64,000 nucleotides of DNA from positions 19,844 to 83,843 of the forward strand of contig NZ_JAOASI010000040.1 in assembly GCF_025210165.1 (NCBI RefSeq). Reading direction: 5' to 3'. Positions 35,182 through 45,124 of the stretch are shown piece after piece. The translations under genes and the position numbers were made by a program. Position 1 is the first letter of the stretch. Each line of letters starts with the position of its first letter. The stretch comes from Tepidibacter sp. (GTDB taxonomy: Bacteria; Bacillota; Clostridia; Peptostreptococcales; Peptostreptococcaceae). Under the pieces are notes generated by a model, which had not been told where the DNA came from, searched no databases, and was given only the letters and a program-made list of their open reading frames with translations.

Positions 35182-35535
35182 CTAATTTCCTCTTTTTTTA
35201 TTAATCAATTTGTTAAAAGCATGTCTTCTGATAATAGCAAAATTTTGAAATAGTCTTCCTCCAAAAACAAATATGCTCGCATAATACAGTGGAAAACCTA
35301 ATCTATCTCCTATATAAGCTAATATACCCGCTAAAATTGCATTTCCAAAAAAACCAGTTACAAATATAATTCCATCGTATTTACCTTCTAGTGTTGCTCT
35401 TATCGCACCAAATACTGAGTCCATTGCAGCTAATAAACCTACAGATATGTAAAGAGAATAGCTATCCGGATAAGTCACAGGTATATAATATCCAATAATT
35501 ATTCCTAGTGCAAGTCCTATCAAAGATAAAATCAA
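35182..35535 (-). CDS. sbp: Small basic protein Sbp (DUF1290)
   Basis: A 117-residue membrane protein with three or four hydrophobic segments (ILSLIGLALGIIIGYYIPV, then VGLLAAMDSVFGAIRATLEG, then TGFFGNAILAGILAYIGD) and a basic tail. This is the Sbp family found between divIB/DUF881 genes and ftsZ in Firmicutes. Function is unknown. I choose TTG at 35535, six bases after AAGGTG; a GTG at 35544 overlaps the ribosome site. Confidence 0.88.
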   Translation of the reverse strand: MILSLIGLALGIIIGYYIPVTYPDSYSLYISVGLLAAMDSVFGAIRATLEGKYDGIIFVTGFFGNAILAGILAYIGDRLGFPLYYASIFVFGGRLFQNFAIIRRHAFNKLINKKRGN

Positions 35536-35536
35536 A

Positions 35537-36256
35537 TTAATCACCTTCTTTTATATATTCAAATTTAAATTTACCACTATATTTAGGTATTATTATTTCA
35601 TCTTTCTCCTCTGCCTCAAAACCTATATCATAAAGATATTTTTTTAGATTTATTTGAGAGTTAGGAGCCTCCATAGCAGATTTTAAAAATTTTTTATCAC
35701 CTATTGCCTTTATTAAAAATGGCTGTCCATAAGTGTTCCCATTAACTGTTATAGTAGGACCTGCACACTTTATTTCAGAAAATGTAGTAAGTCTTTCTCC
35801 ATTTATTGATATAGCCTCTGCTCCTGCTATTTTAAGATTATTTATGACTCTTATTATATTTTCATCATGAATAACAAAATCATTCTCATCTTCCCATTCT
35901 TCTATATCTCTTTTACTATCACTAATTCTTACTATTACACCTTCTCCAAGTACATCTTCAAATCCCGTTATAACTTTAGCATCATATGATTCCTTTTCTA
36001 TTATATTCTTTATAGAACCTGTATCTTCAATTTCAAGTTCATACTTTGCTATATTAGATTTTTTATCAAGTATTAATTTATTTAAGTTTTCAACTTCAAC
36101 TCTTTCTATTTCTATCTGATTTTCAATCTCTTTTATTGTTTTGAGTGTAACAAAAGTTTGGCTTCCATTGATACTCTTAATATTTATAGCTATTATTATT
36201 CCTATTATGAAATTTGCGATTATCATAGATTTTTGTTTTATCTTTACACTACCCAT
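35537..36256 (-). CDS. DUF881 family protein, second of two
   Basis: A 239-residue protein: one N-terminal membrane segment (about 11-28), a coiled coil (about 35-75), then the DUF881 domain with GEGVIVRISDSK, AGAEAISINGERLTTFSEIK and GNTYGQPFLIKAIGD. The domain sits outside the membrane and its role is unknown, though the family tracks with division genes. It is a paralogue of the gene two bases upstream. The ATG has a GAAGGTGA site. Confidence 0.88.
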   Translation of the reverse strand: MGSVKIKQKSMIIANFIIGIIIAINIKSINGSQTFVTLKTIKEIENQIEIERVEVENLNKLILDKKSNIAKYELEIEDTGSIKNIIEKESYDAKVITGFEDVLGEGVIVRISDSKRDIEEWEDENDFVIHDENIIRVINNLKIAGAEAISINGERLTTFSEIKCAGPTITVNGNTYGQPFLIKAIGDKKFLKSAMEAPNSQINLKKYLYDIGFEAEEKDEIIIPKYSGKFKFEYIKEGD

Positions 36257-36257
36257 A

Positions 36258-36977
36258 TCAATTCACCTTCACATTAGATTCTAAAGGCTTAGCATATTTA
36301 AACTCTATAGTTTTATTGTATCTAGGTATTTCTATACTATCTTGCTTTTTTACATCAACATCTAAGTTCCATTCATTTCTAAGCTGATAAATTATCCCAA
36401 ACCTTATGTTCAAAGCAGATTCTAATATATCAGAATTTCCTATACACTTAATTTCAAATGGAGTCATTATAGGATTTCCATTTAGTATAACCTTCTCTCC
36501 AGATAAATACATTTCTGTACTTGATACATATCTTTCTCCATTTATAGATATCGCCTCTGCTCCTGCTGCATTTAGCTTATTTATTATAGTAAGTATCTGA
36601 TCATAATTGTAAAGTAAAACTTTTTCACCAGTTGTTTCTTGTGGTTCTTTCATAGTTATTACAACACCAGGACCACTTACGTCATAATATCCAGCCAATG
36701 TCTCATATTTCTTAGTATCTTCTTTTAAATTTTTTACAAGAACATTTTTTTCTGCTTCAGAGTCCTTATATTCTTGTATCCTCTCATCTAATTCTTGTAC
36801 ATCTTTTTCCAATGCTTTTTTTCTATCTGTCAAACTCTTTAGTTCAATTGATAACTGATTTGCTTTTTGTGAAGATACTAACCCTCCTGTAGTTTTGTCT
36901 ACAGTCTTAAATTCAATTATAATTAGCATTCCTAAAAAAAAACTCAATATCAGCAATGACAAACTATTTTTTTTCAA
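36258..36977 (-). CDS. DUF881 family protein, first of two
   Basis: A 239-residue protein with the same layout as its downstream neighbour: a membrane segment at about 5-23, a coiled coil (about 35-80), and DUF881 blocks GPGVVITMKEPQE, AGAEAISINGERYVSSTEM and LNGNPIMTPFEIKCIGN. The start is TTG with AGGTGGTGG before it. The equal lengths and shared GAEAISINGER block show tandem duplication, as in other Firmicutes (ylxW/ylxX). Confidence 0.88.
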   Translation of the reverse strand: MKKNSLSLLILSFFLGMLIIIEFKTVDKTTGGLVSSQKANQLSIELKSLTDRKKALEKDVQELDERIQEYKDSEAEKNVLVKNLKEDTKKYETLAGYYDVSGPGVVITMKEPQETTGEKVLLYNYDQILTIINKLNAAGAEAISINGERYVSSTEMYLSGEKVILNGNPIMTPFEIKCIGNSDILESALNIRFGIIYQLRNEWNLDVDVKKQDSIEIPRYNKTIEFKYAKPLESNVKVN

Positions 36978-36990
36978 AATAACCCACCAC

Positions 36991-37713
36991 CTATTCAGGT
37001 CTATATACGGGATACGAGTTATATCTCATATCTACTATCCCAACTTTTATATTCTTAGTATATAAGTCTATTAAGACTTTGTTTAATTGTGTCATCTTAT
37101 AGTCTAAGTTTTCTCCTTTGCCAAGAAGAACTCTTATTCCGTTTATTGTGTATATATCTATATTCTTATTGTCATCTATATTTATTTGAGATATATTACT
37201 TAAAATTTTAGCATTATTGCACGCATTTAGCAAATCTAATATTTTCTTTAATACGTCATCATCTTTTATTTCTACATTTTTACCTATTTTTAGTTTTTGA
37301 AGATTTATTCCTCCAATTAAAGGTACATCTACATTTTTTAAATCATCCTCAACTTTTAAGACTATCCCTTCTTCATTTATAAGAGCATACGAACCCATAT
37401 AAGGTATAGCACACATAGCTATCCTTTCTTTTAAATCTATAATTATATTATCAGGCAGCCTTACTTTTACATTAGCATCTTCTATGTATGGATTCTCAAG
37501 TAAGTTTTTTCTTATTTCCTTCGAACTGTATTTATATATATTCTTTCCAGGTTCTATTTTGCCACTAATCAATACATCTTGTCTACTAAGCTTAACCTGT
37601 CCAACAACATTTAATTTTTTGAAAATAAAATAATCAGTTTTTATTAATATGTATCCAAATACACATATGATTAGAATCATTATAAACGTAATTATTTTAT
37701 ATTTTTTTTTCAT
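36991..37713 (-). CDS. ftsQ: Cell division protein FtsQ/DivIB
   Basis: A 240-residue membrane protein of the divisome. One segment (about residues 7-25) is followed by an extracytoplasmic POTRA domain (FKKLNVVGQVKLSRQDVLIS ... NPYIEDANVKVRLPD) and the FtsQ beta domain. It links FtsL and the septal transpeptidase. I start it at ATG 37713, nine bases after GGGGGG; the frame is open to an ATG at 37731 that overlaps that site. It lies between murA and the DUF881 genes. Confidence 0.9.
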   Translation of the reverse strand: MKKKYKIITFIMILIICVFGYILIKTDYFIFKKLNVVGQVKLSRQDVLISGKIEPGKNIYKYSSKEIRKNLLENPYIEDANVKVRLPDNIIIDLKERIAMCAIPYMGSYALINEEGIVLKVEDDLKNVDVPLIGGINLQKLKIGKNVEIKDDDVLKKILDLLNACNNAKILSNISQINIDDNKNIDIYTINGIRVLLGKGENLDYKMTQLNKVLIDLYTKNIKVGIVDMRYNSYPVYRPE

Positions 37714-37773
37714 AAGACTTGTCCCCCCCATAAAAAAATTCGTATAGAGAATCTTATTAGTACATTAGTATAG

Positions 37774-37798
37774 AAAAAAGGGCTTAAGTCTAAGCCCT
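37774..37798 (-). terminator. Terminator overlapping the murA stop
   Basis: AGGGCTTA and TAAGCCCT pair around four bases and contain the murA stop; six T residues follow on the minus strand. It partly separates the mur genes from ftsQ-ftsZ. Confidence 0.85.
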
Positions 37799-39040
37799 AA
37801 TAATATTAGCTCCTAGACTAGTTAACACCTTTTCCATAGACTCATAACCTCTATCTATATGATGTATACTGTCTATTTCAGTGTATTCATCCGCAGCAAG
37901 ACCTGCTAAGACAAGAGCTGCACCTCCTCTTAAATCAGAAGACTTAACTTTTGCTCCCATTAGTTTATCAACACCTCTTATTACAGCTAATTTTCCATTA
38001 ACATTTATATTAGCTCCCATTCTGATAAGTTCTTCACAATGCTTGAATCTATTTTCAAATATGTTCTCGTTTATTATACATGCACCACTGGCTAGCGTCA
38101 TTAAGGCCATCATTTGAGCCTGCATATCAGTTGGAAATCCTGGATGAGGTAACGTTTTTATAACATCTATAGAGTGTATGATTTTAGGTGCAATAAGCTG
38201 AACTTTATTGTTTATATACTCAATTTCGCACCCAGTTTCTCTAAGTTTTGAAACAATACTGTTAATATGACTTGGGATTATATCATCTATCATTATTTTC
38301 CCTTTTGTTATTGCTGCTGCTACTAAATACGTTCCTATTGCGATTCTATCAGGTATTATTCTATACTCAACATCATGTAATTTATCAACACCATGTATCT
38401 CTATACAGCTATTTCCTGCCCCTTTTATATTAGCTCCCATAGAGTTTAAAAAATTGGCAAGGTCTATTATTTCAGGCTCTTTTGCTGAATTATATATTCT
38501 TGTTATACCTTTTGTTTTCACAGCTGCCAACATAACATTTTCAGTAGCTCCAACACTAGGAAAATCTAGAGTTATTTCACATGCCTTATTCTTTTCTCTT
38601 TTACACTTTATATATCCATGTGTTTCCTCAATGTTAACTCCCATTTGAGATAACGATTTTAAATGTAAATCTATCGGTCTTGGGCCTATTTCGCATCCAC
38701 CTGGATAACTTATTTTAGTATACCCAAACCTACTAACCATAGCTCCTAAAAATATTATAGATGATCTCATCTTTCTAACGAAGCTTTCAGGAATCTCAGA
38801 TGAGTTAACATTTTTAGTATCAATAATTAATGTATCACCCTCATTTTTTACACAGCAACCTATATGTTTTAATATATCAATCATTACTTTAACATCTGAT
38901 ATATTAGGGACATTGTGTATTACACTCTCCCCTTCATTTAATATGGTTGCTGCTATTATAGGTAATACTGAATTTTTTGCACCTTTTACTCTAATTTCAC
39001 CTTCTAATTTATTTCCACCTTGGACTATATATTTTGCCAA
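37790..39040 (-). CDS. murA: UDP-N-acetylglucosamine 1-carboxyvinyltransferase
   Basis: A 416-residue enzyme that adds enolpyruvate from PEP to UDP-GlcNAc, the first committed step of peptidoglycan synthesis and the fosfomycin target. KGAKNSVLPIIAATIL near 18-33 holds the catalytic lysine. The fosfomycin-reactive cysteine is in the PGGCEIGPRPID loop near 115, and LPHPGFPTDMQAQMMAL follows near 297. The TTG at 39040 is chosen because GGGGGTG lies five bases before it and the product then starts MAKYIVQGGNKLEG like its relatives. Confidence 0.96.
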   Translation of the reverse strand: MAKYIVQGGNKLEGEIRVKGAKNSVLPIIAATILNEGESVIHNVPNISDVKVMIDILKHIGCCVKNEGDTLIIDTKNVNSSEIPESFVRKMRSSIIFLGAMVSRFGYTKISYPGGCEIGPRPIDLHLKSLSQMGVNIEETHGYIKCKREKNKACEITLDFPSVGATENVMLAAVKTKGITRIYNSAKEPEIIDLANFLNSMGANIKGAGNSCIEIHGVDKLHDVEYRIIPDRIAIGTYLVAAAITKGKIMIDDIIPSHINSIVSKLRETGCEIEYINNKVQLIAPKIIHSIDVIKTLPHPGFPTDMQAQMMALMTLASGACIINENIFENRFKHCEELIRMGANINVNGKLAVIRGVDKLMGAKVKSSDLRGGAALVLAGLAADEYTEIDSIHHIDRGYESMEKVLTSLGANIIRA

Positions 39041-39127
39041 AAGGGCCACCCCCTACTAAAAGTTAAATTGATATATTTTAAATTTGTCTTTATAATATAT
39101 AATTTTATGTATTAGCAGGGTTTTGTG

Positions 39128-40222
39128 TTACTTTAAGACGTCCATAATTTCTGTGTATATATTATCAATAGCTTTTGGATTTCCTATCTCCCCACTATTT
39201 TTACCCATTCCAGATAATTTTTCCCTATCTCCCAATATCTTAAATATAGTATCTTCTAATTTTTTATGAGTTAACTGCTTTTCTAGTATAGCTATCCCTG
39301 CTCCCTTTTTTTCTATACTTTTTGCATTAAACTCTTGATGATTCTCTGCTGTATAAGCCTTTGGAATAACTATAGAAGGCTTTGATAGGGCCGTAACCTC
39401 TGCAAGTGTTATAGCTCCAGCACTGCATATTACAAGATCACAAGCAGCTAAAGCACTTGCCATATCATCAAGATATGGAACTACCCTTTGACATCCTCTA
39501 AAGTTTTGATTTCCTAATTCGCCTATAAATTTATCATAGTGACTTTTACCTGTTGCATGTATAAATTGTATATCCTCTTTTACAAGTCTTGGCATTATTT
39601 TTTTCATCGAATCATTAAGTTTTGTAGCTCCACCACTTCCACCTACGCATAAAATCATTCTCTTATCTTCATTTATTCCAAGCTTTTTTCTTGAGGATGA
39701 TTTATTGCTTATTAAAATTTCTTTTCTAACTGGATTCCCAGTGAAAACTACATTCTCTTTATCTTTAAAATATCTTTTAGCGTCTTCAAAGCTTATCAAG
39801 ATTTTACTTGAAAATTTAGATAAAATTTTGTTTGTTACACCTGGAAATGCATTTTGTTCATGTATTATAGTAGGTATTTTATTTATACTTGCATTTAAAA
39901 CTACAGGTCCACAAACATATCCACCTGTTCCTATTACTATATCTGGCTTAAACTTCTTTATTATTCTTCTTGATTGTTCTAATCCTTTAACTAATTTGAT
40001 GACCCTTTTAAAATTGTCTATAGTTATCTTTCTTCTAAATCCTTGAACTGTTATAGTCTTAAGTTCATAACCTGCTTTTGGAACTATTTCACTCTCTATT
40101 CCATTTTTTGTTCCAACAAATAAAATCTCTATATCTTCAATTTCTTCTTTTAATTTATTTGCTATAGCTATAGCGGGATAAACATGGCCTCCTGTTCCTC
40201 CACCTGAAATTAAAACTTTCAT
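39128..40222 (-). CDS. murG: UDP-GlcNAc transferase MurG (lipid II synthase)
   Basis: A 364-residue peripheral membrane glycosyltransferase that adds GlcNAc to lipid I on the inner leaflet. The glycine loop SGGGTGGHVYPAIAIA is at residues 6-21. GTGGYVCGP near 95, HEQNAFPGVTNKIL near 124, and the C-terminal UDP-GlcNAc site SAGAITLAEVTALSKP near 263 are all present. The gene is five bases from ftsW and follows mraY-murD in pathway order. Confidence 0.97.
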   Translation of the reverse strand: MKVLISGGGTGGHVYPAIAIANKLKEEIEDIEILFVGTKNGIESEIVPKAGYELKTITVQGFRRKITIDNFKRVIKLVKGLEQSRRIIKKFKPDIVIGTGGYVCGPVVLNASINKIPTIIHEQNAFPGVTNKILSKFSSKILISFEDAKRYFKDKENVVFTGNPVRKEILISNKSSSRKKLGINEDKRMILCVGGSGGATKLNDSMKKIMPRLVKEDIQFIHATGKSHYDKFIGELGNQNFRGCQRVVPYLDDMASALAACDLVICSAGAITLAEVTALSKPSIVIPKAYTAENHQEFNAKSIEKKGAGIAILEKQLTHKKLEDTIFKILGDREKLSGMGKNSGEIGNPKAIDNIYTEIMDVLK

Positions 40223-40226
40223 TAAA

Positions 40227-41336
40227 TCAACTCCTGTCTATCTTAACCTGTCTTGATATATTTAATATAACCCCCATAGCACCCATAAATATTATAAGAG
40301 AACTTCCTCCATAACTTATAAATGGAAGTGGCATACCCGTAACAGGCATTGAAGATGTTGCAACAGCTATATTTATCATAACCTGTATACCTATTTGAGC
40401 AGTAATTCCTGTAACTAGCATACAAGAAAACGTATCAGGACAATTAATAGCTATTCTTATACATCTATATATTAAAAATAAAAATAGTAACAATATAAAT
40501 ATACATCCTACATAGCCAAGTTCCTCTCCTATTATAGCAAATATAAAATCATTTTGAGGCTCAGGTATATAAAAAAACTTTTGTCTACTTCTTCCAAGTC
40601 CTAGCCCAAATAATCCTCCTGATCCTAGTGCATATAATGATTGAATAACCTGATATCCATCTCCTAATGGATCTTTAAACGGATTTAAAAACGATGTAAA
40701 TCTTTTAAGTCTATATGGTGCTATTGCTATTAGTACTCCCAAAAGTCCAAATCCTGCACCAATCATTGTATATACATACTTTAAATCCATACCTGCTACA
40801 AATAACATGACAGATGTCGTCATTATTATGGTTCCTCCAGTAGACAAATCAGGCTGAAGGACTATAAGTGCAAAGAATACACCTGATATCATAAGAGGGG
40901 GTATTATCCCTTGTACAAGATTACTCATTTTATCTTTTTTATTATCTATAACCTTGGAGACTATTATTATCGAAGCAAATTTAGCTATTTCAGATGGCAT
41001 TATAGTAAGTCCCCCTACTCCCAGCCAACGTCTTGCTCCATTAAATGACTTTCCAAGTGGAGTAAGTACTGCAACCAATAATATTATAGTTATAGTACCT
41101 ATCATGGGGATAAATTTTTCTAGTCTCTTGTAGTTTATCTTAGATACAAACATCATCACACAAAATCCTAGTACTGCATATATCATATTTCTCTTTAAAA
41201 AATGATAGGCATCATGTTGTTTAAATTTAGCTTGAACGTAACTTGAGCTAAACACCATTATAATTCCTATTATGACTAACAATAATGTAGTGTAAAATAC
41301 ATAAGGATCAAAATGTTTTTCTCTTTTTTTAGCCAT
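40227..41336 (-). CDS. FtsW/SpoVE-type SEDS peptidoglycan glycosyltransferase
   Basis: A 369-residue SEDS protein with about ten membrane segments that polymerises lipid II. Conserved blocks are GARRWLGVGGLTIMPSEIAK near 94-113, QPDLSTGG near 160 and GMPLPFISYGGSSLI near 333. It could be the vegetative FtsW or the sporulation SpoVE: both names are used for this position in Clostridia, and sequence alone does not decide. Its expected partners are the two class B penicillin-binding proteins of this cluster. The ATG has a GGAGGT site. Confidence 0.93.
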   Translation of the reverse strand: MAKKREKHFDPYVFYTTLLLVIIGIIMVFSSSYVQAKFKQHDAYHFLKRNMIYAVLGFCVMMFVSKINYKRLEKFIPMIGTITIILLVAVLTPLGKSFNGARRWLGVGGLTIMPSEIAKFASIIIVSKVIDNKKDKMSNLVQGIIPPLMISGVFFALIVLQPDLSTGGTIIMTTSVMLFVAGMDLKYVYTMIGAGFGLLGVLIAIAPYRLKRFTSFLNPFKDPLGDGYQVIQSLYALGSGGLFGLGLGRSRQKFFYIPEPQNDFIFAIIGEELGYVGCIFILLLFLFLIYRCIRIAINCPDTFSCMLVTGITAQIGIQVMINIAVATSSMPVTGMPLPFISYGGSSLIIFMGAMGVILNISRQVKIDRS

Positions 41337-41356
41337 TTAGAGACCTCCTTAATAAC

Positions 41357-42706
41357 TTAAAGGCTAAATACTTCATTTTTGAAATGTTTTCCTCTAACTT
41401 CATAACTTTCATACATATCCCAACTAGCACAAGCTGGAGATAATAAAACAACATCTTTTGGAGAAGCTAATTCATACGCTCTCTTTACTGCATCTTCCAT
41501 ATTTTTTACCTTATAGCAGTTTTCAAATCCTTGCTTTATAGCACTCTTTCTTATTATATCAGCTGTTTGACCCAAAAGAATTACATGCTTAACTTTTTTA
41601 TTAAAAAGCTTTGTAAAATCTGTAAAATCACTTTTTTTATCAAGTCCACCAGCTATTAATATAATAGGATTATCATATGCTTTTAAAGCTTTAATAGATG
41701 CATCTGGATTAGTTCCTTTTGAATCATTTACAAATTTAACATTATTTATTTGTCTTACAAATTCAAGTCTATGCTCAACTCCGCCGAATGTTTTTAAGAC
41801 TTGCTTAACAATATCCATATCAAGTCCATATACTGCTGCTATAGTTATAGCTGCTAGGGCATTCTCTAAATTATGGCTTCCAGGTATGCTTATTTCCCTT
41901 ATATTCATAAGTTCAGTCTTTTTATTATCTAAATTTATTGTTATTATATCGTTTTTAACATATACTCCTTCATTTAAAGTTTGTTTTCTACTAAAGTATA
42001 TAACTTTGCTTTTGCAATTTTGTCCTAAATCCCTAGTAGTTTCACAATCATAATTCAAAACTGTAAAATCATTCTCATTCTGATTTTCAAATATTCTACA
42101 TTTTGCATCTATGTAGTTTTGCATAGTTTTATGTCTATTCAAATGATCAGGAGTTATATTAAGTATCGCACTAATTCTTGGTCTAAATTCTTTTATACTC
42201 TCAAGCTGGAAACTGCTAAGTTCTGTAACAAGTACAGAATCTTCATTGGATTTATCTACTGTATCAATTACAGGGTTTCCAATATTTCCAACTATATATG
42301 TATCTTTGTTTGAACTTTTAAATATTTCTCCAACAAGTGTAGTAGTAGTAGTCTTACCATTAGTTCCTGTAAGACCTATAAAAAAGCTTTTAGATAATCT
42401 ATATGATAATTCTATCTCTCCTATGACTTCTATATTCGTTGATTTTATTTTTTTTATAAAATCAAGATCTAAAGGAACACCAGGAGATACTATAGTTAAA
42501 TCTACACCACTTATATCTTCTATATGCTTTCCTAATACATAATTTACATCATACCCTTTTAAATTATCTAATATGTCTTTTAGTTTTTCTTTATCCTTTA
42601 TATCATTTACAGTAACTTTTGCACCTTTTTCATAAAGCTTCTTAATTGTAGATATTCCTGTTCTAGCAAGCCCCACTAATAATACATTTTTACCATTTAA
42701 GTCCAT
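41357..42706 (-). CDS. murD: UDP-N-acetylmuramoyl-L-alanine--D-glutamate ligase
   Basis: A 449-residue Mur ligase that adds D-glutamate. The N-terminal Rossmann block VLLVGLARTGISTIKKL is at 9-25. The ATP loop is GLTGTNGKTTTTTLVGEIF near 113, NITPDHLNRHKTMQNYIDAK near 180 holds the metal-binding residues, and NDSKGTNPDASIKALKAY near 318 and LLSPACASWDMYESYEVRG near 420 are MurD-specific. It is 21 bases from ftsW and 24 from mraY. Confidence 0.97.
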   Translation of the reverse strand: MDLNGKNVLLVGLARTGISTIKKLYEKGAKVTVNDIKDKEKLKDILDNLKGYDVNYVLGKHIEDISGVDLTIVSPGVPLDLDFIKKIKSTNIEVIGEIELSYRLSKSFFIGLTGTNGKTTTTTLVGEIFKSSNKDTYIVGNIGNPVIDTVDKSNEDSVLVTELSSFQLESIKEFRPRISAILNITPDHLNRHKTMQNYIDAKCRIFENQNENDFTVLNYDCETTRDLGQNCKSKVIYFSRKQTLNEGVYVKNDIITINLDNKKTELMNIREISIPGSHNLENALAAITIAAVYGLDMDIVKQVLKTFGGVEHRLEFVRQINNVKFVNDSKGTNPDASIKALKAYDNPIILIAGGLDKKSDFTDFTKLFNKKVKHVILLGQTADIIRKSAIKQGFENCYKVKNMEDAVKRAYELASPKDVVLLSPACASWDMYESYEVRGKHFKNEVFSL

Positions 42707-42729
42707 ATTAAACTCCCCCTTAATTATGT

Positions 42730-43692
42730 CTAAGCTAAAGATATGAATCCTATTATACTAAGTACTACACTTACCGACCAAAATACCATAACTACTTTTG
42801 TTTCGTGCCATCCTTCTAATTCAAAATGATGATGCAGTGGACTCATCTTAAATATTCTCTTTCCTGTAAGCTTAAAAGATGTGACCTGAATTATTACAGA
42901 TAGCGATTCTGCAAAGTATATACCTCCTACAATAGGAATTATAAGCGATAGGTTCATAAGTATAGCTGCAGCTGCAACAGCCCCTCCTAGAGCCATAGAA
43001 CCCGTATCCCCCATGAATACCTTAGCAGGATGTGCATTAAACTTTAAGAATCCTAAGCAAGCTCCAACTAAGGCAGATGAAACTATACCAATACCATTAC
43101 CTGCATATTTAATTGATATCATTGCAAAAAATACACCAACTATTAGAGTAACTCCTGATGCTAATCCATCAAGCCCATCGGTCAAGTTCACACTATTTAC
43201 AGTAGCAACCGTTACAAATACTATAAAAGGTATATATAAAAATCCTAAATCTATATTTTGCTTTAAAAACGGAACTACTACTTGTGTTCCAAGTATTGAC
43301 GTTTTTGATTGGTATATCGCAAGTAAAGTAGCAAGTGCAAATTGACCTATTAGCTTTTGATAAGCTCTAAGACCTAAAGATCTTTTAAGAACTACCTTTA
43401 TGTAATCATCTACAAATCCTATAAGTCCAAATCCTATTATAGATATCAAAGCAAATATCATATCATTATTAATTCTAGCTGTTGTTATACAAGTTAAGAA
43501 TATAGCTAATATCATTATTATTCCACCCATTGTAGGTGTTCCATTCTTCACCAAATGACTTTTAGGTCCCTCGTCCCTCACTGTTTGCCCAAATTTTAGC
43601 CTTTGTAACATAGGTATAAATATAGGCCCTGATATTAAAGTTATTGTAAATGAAACTATCATAGTCATTATCATATGTTGTACATCGCCCAT
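42730..43692 (-). CDS. mraY: Phospho-N-acetylmuramoyl-pentapeptide transferase MraY
   Basis: A 320-residue integral membrane enzyme that makes lipid I from UDP-MurNAc-pentapeptide and undecaprenyl phosphate. About ten segments are seen. GTPTMGGIIMI near 51, the catalytic aspartates in GFVDDYIKV near 90, NLTDGLDGLASG near 170, FMGDTGSMALGG near 227 and SPLHHHFELEGW near 285 are invariant family motifs. The ATG has a GGAG site. It is the target of several nucleoside antibiotics. Confidence 0.98.
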   Translation of the reverse strand: MGDVQHMIMTMIVSFTITLISGPIFIPMLQRLKFGQTVRDEGPKSHLVKNGTPTMGGIIMILAIFLTCITTARINNDMIFALISIIGFGLIGFVDDYIKVVLKRSLGLRAYQKLIGQFALATLLAIYQSKTSILGTQVVVPFLKQNIDLGFLYIPFIVFVTVATVNSVNLTDGLDGLASGVTLIVGVFFAMISIKYAGNGIGIVSSALVGACLGFLKFNAHPAKVFMGDTGSMALGGAVAAAAILMNLSLIIPIVGGIYFAESLSVIIQVTSFKLTGKRIFKMSPLHHHFELEGWHETKVVMVFWSVSVVLSIIGFISLA

Positions 43693-43735
43693 TTCATAAA
43701 CTCCTTTCGCGTTTTAAACTTTGTTTTTAATATAA

Positions 43736-45121
43736 TTAGATTTTGTAATCATTTAAAAATTTAACTATTTCTTCCATTTTCATTCCCCTTGAACCTTTTA
43801 TTAAAATAGTGTCGTCTTTTTTTAGTATGCTTCTAAGATAATCTATTACTTGTGAGTTGCTATCAAAGTGAACTATATTTTGTCTATCGAATCCTTTTTT
43901 TATCGCTCCATTTCCTATATGTCTTGAATCTTTTCCAACAGTTATTATTAAATCAGCATTACTATTTGCATATTCACCAACTATTTCATGACCATTCTTT
44001 GCATATTCTCCCATTTCAAGCATATCTCCAAGTATAGCTATTTTCCTACTTTTTTTGTATTCTCCTAGTATATTAATAGCTGCTTTCATAGAATCAGGAC
44101 TTGCATTATAGGCATCATTTATTATTTCAAATAAATCTGTCTTTAATATATCAAGTCTCATTTTTGTATTTTTGAAATTTAAAAGTCCTTTTTTTATTTG
44201 ATCTATATTAAGTCCTAGCTCTGTTCCAGTTAATATAGCTGCCATAGCATTATATATATTATGCTTACCCCTTGCAGGAATAAAAAACGCTTCTTTCTGA
44301 TTATGTACTATACATTCAAAATCTATCCCTGTTTCATTCATTTTATATTGAGTACAATATAAATCATTATCTTTTTCAAATCCAAATGTTTTTAAGTTAT
44401 AGTTTAATTTTTTATCTTTTAAAGTTTTCAAATAATCATCATCTGCATTTATTATAAGAGTATTGTCTTTAGTAAAGTTTTTGGTTATTTCAAGTTTTGC
44501 CTTTAATATGCCTTCCCTAGAACCTAAATTTTGTATATGAGAAAGTCCTATATTGGATATTACAGCTATTTTATGATTTACTATACTTGATAGATATTCT
44601 ATTTCACCAAAGGAAGACATTCCCATTTCTAGTATAGCACATTCATGCTCATCTTTAAGCTTAAATACGGTTAATGGAAGTCCTATATGATTATTAAAAT
44701 TTCCCTCTGTTTTTAATGTATTATATTTACTAGATAATACATTATATATCATATCCTTAGTAGTAGTCTTACCTGTACTTCCTGTTACAGCTACATAGTT
44801 TATTAAAAACTTTTCTTTATACAATCTAGCTATATCACCTAATGCTTTAGTTGTATCCTCAACTTCTATAATACTTACATCTTCACTGTCAAAACTTAAA
44901 TCGTGGTTTTTATCTTTTAAAAATATTCTACATCCATTTTCGTAGGCATCAATTACAAAATCATGTGCATCAAATTTTTCTCCAATCAAAGGTATAAATA
45001 TACATTTATTCTCTATGTTTTTACTGTTTATACTTATACTTTCTATTAATGTATCCTTGCTTCCTTTTATAAGTGTTGCATTTAAATTATTAAGTATATC
45101 ATTTATAGTTATCGCCTTCAT
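43736..45121 (-). CDS. murF: UDP-MurNAc-tripeptide--D-alanyl-D-alanine ligase
   Basis: A 461-residue Mur ligase that adds the D-Ala-D-Ala dipeptide. KNIENKCIFIPLIGEKFDAHDF near 33-52 is the N-terminal binding domain. The ATP loop is VTGSTGKTTTKDMIYNVL near 116, EMGMSSFGEIEYLS near 168, and INDAYNASPDSMKAAIN near 330 is MurF-specific. It is four bases from murE and 44 from mraY. Confidence 0.97.
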   Translation of the reverse strand: MKAITINDILNNLNATLIKGSKDTLIESISINSKNIENKCIFIPLIGEKFDAHDFVIDAYENGCRIFLKDKNHDLSFDSEDVSIIEVEDTTKALGDIARLYKEKFLINYVAVTGSTGKTTTKDMIYNVLSSKYNTLKTEGNFNNHIGLPLTVFKLKDEHECAILEMGMSSFGEIEYLSSIVNHKIAVISNIGLSHIQNLGSREGILKAKLEITKNFTKDNTLIINADDDYLKTLKDKKLNYNLKTFGFEKDNDLYCTQYKMNETGIDFECIVHNQKEAFFIPARGKHNIYNAMAAILTGTELGLNIDQIKKGLLNFKNTKMRLDILKTDLFEIINDAYNASPDSMKAAINILGEYKKSRKIAILGDMLEMGEYAKNGHEIVGEYANSNADLIITVGKDSRHIGNGAIKKGFDRQNIVHFDSNSQVIDYLRSILKKDDTILIKGSRGMKMEEIVKFLNDYKI

Positions 45122-45124
45122 ATT

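Noticed and set aside
40243..40425. A short minus-strand frame of 60 codons within ftsW
   Set aside because: Alternate frame of a conserved membrane protein, rich in Tyr/Cys/Asn and without a ribosome site.
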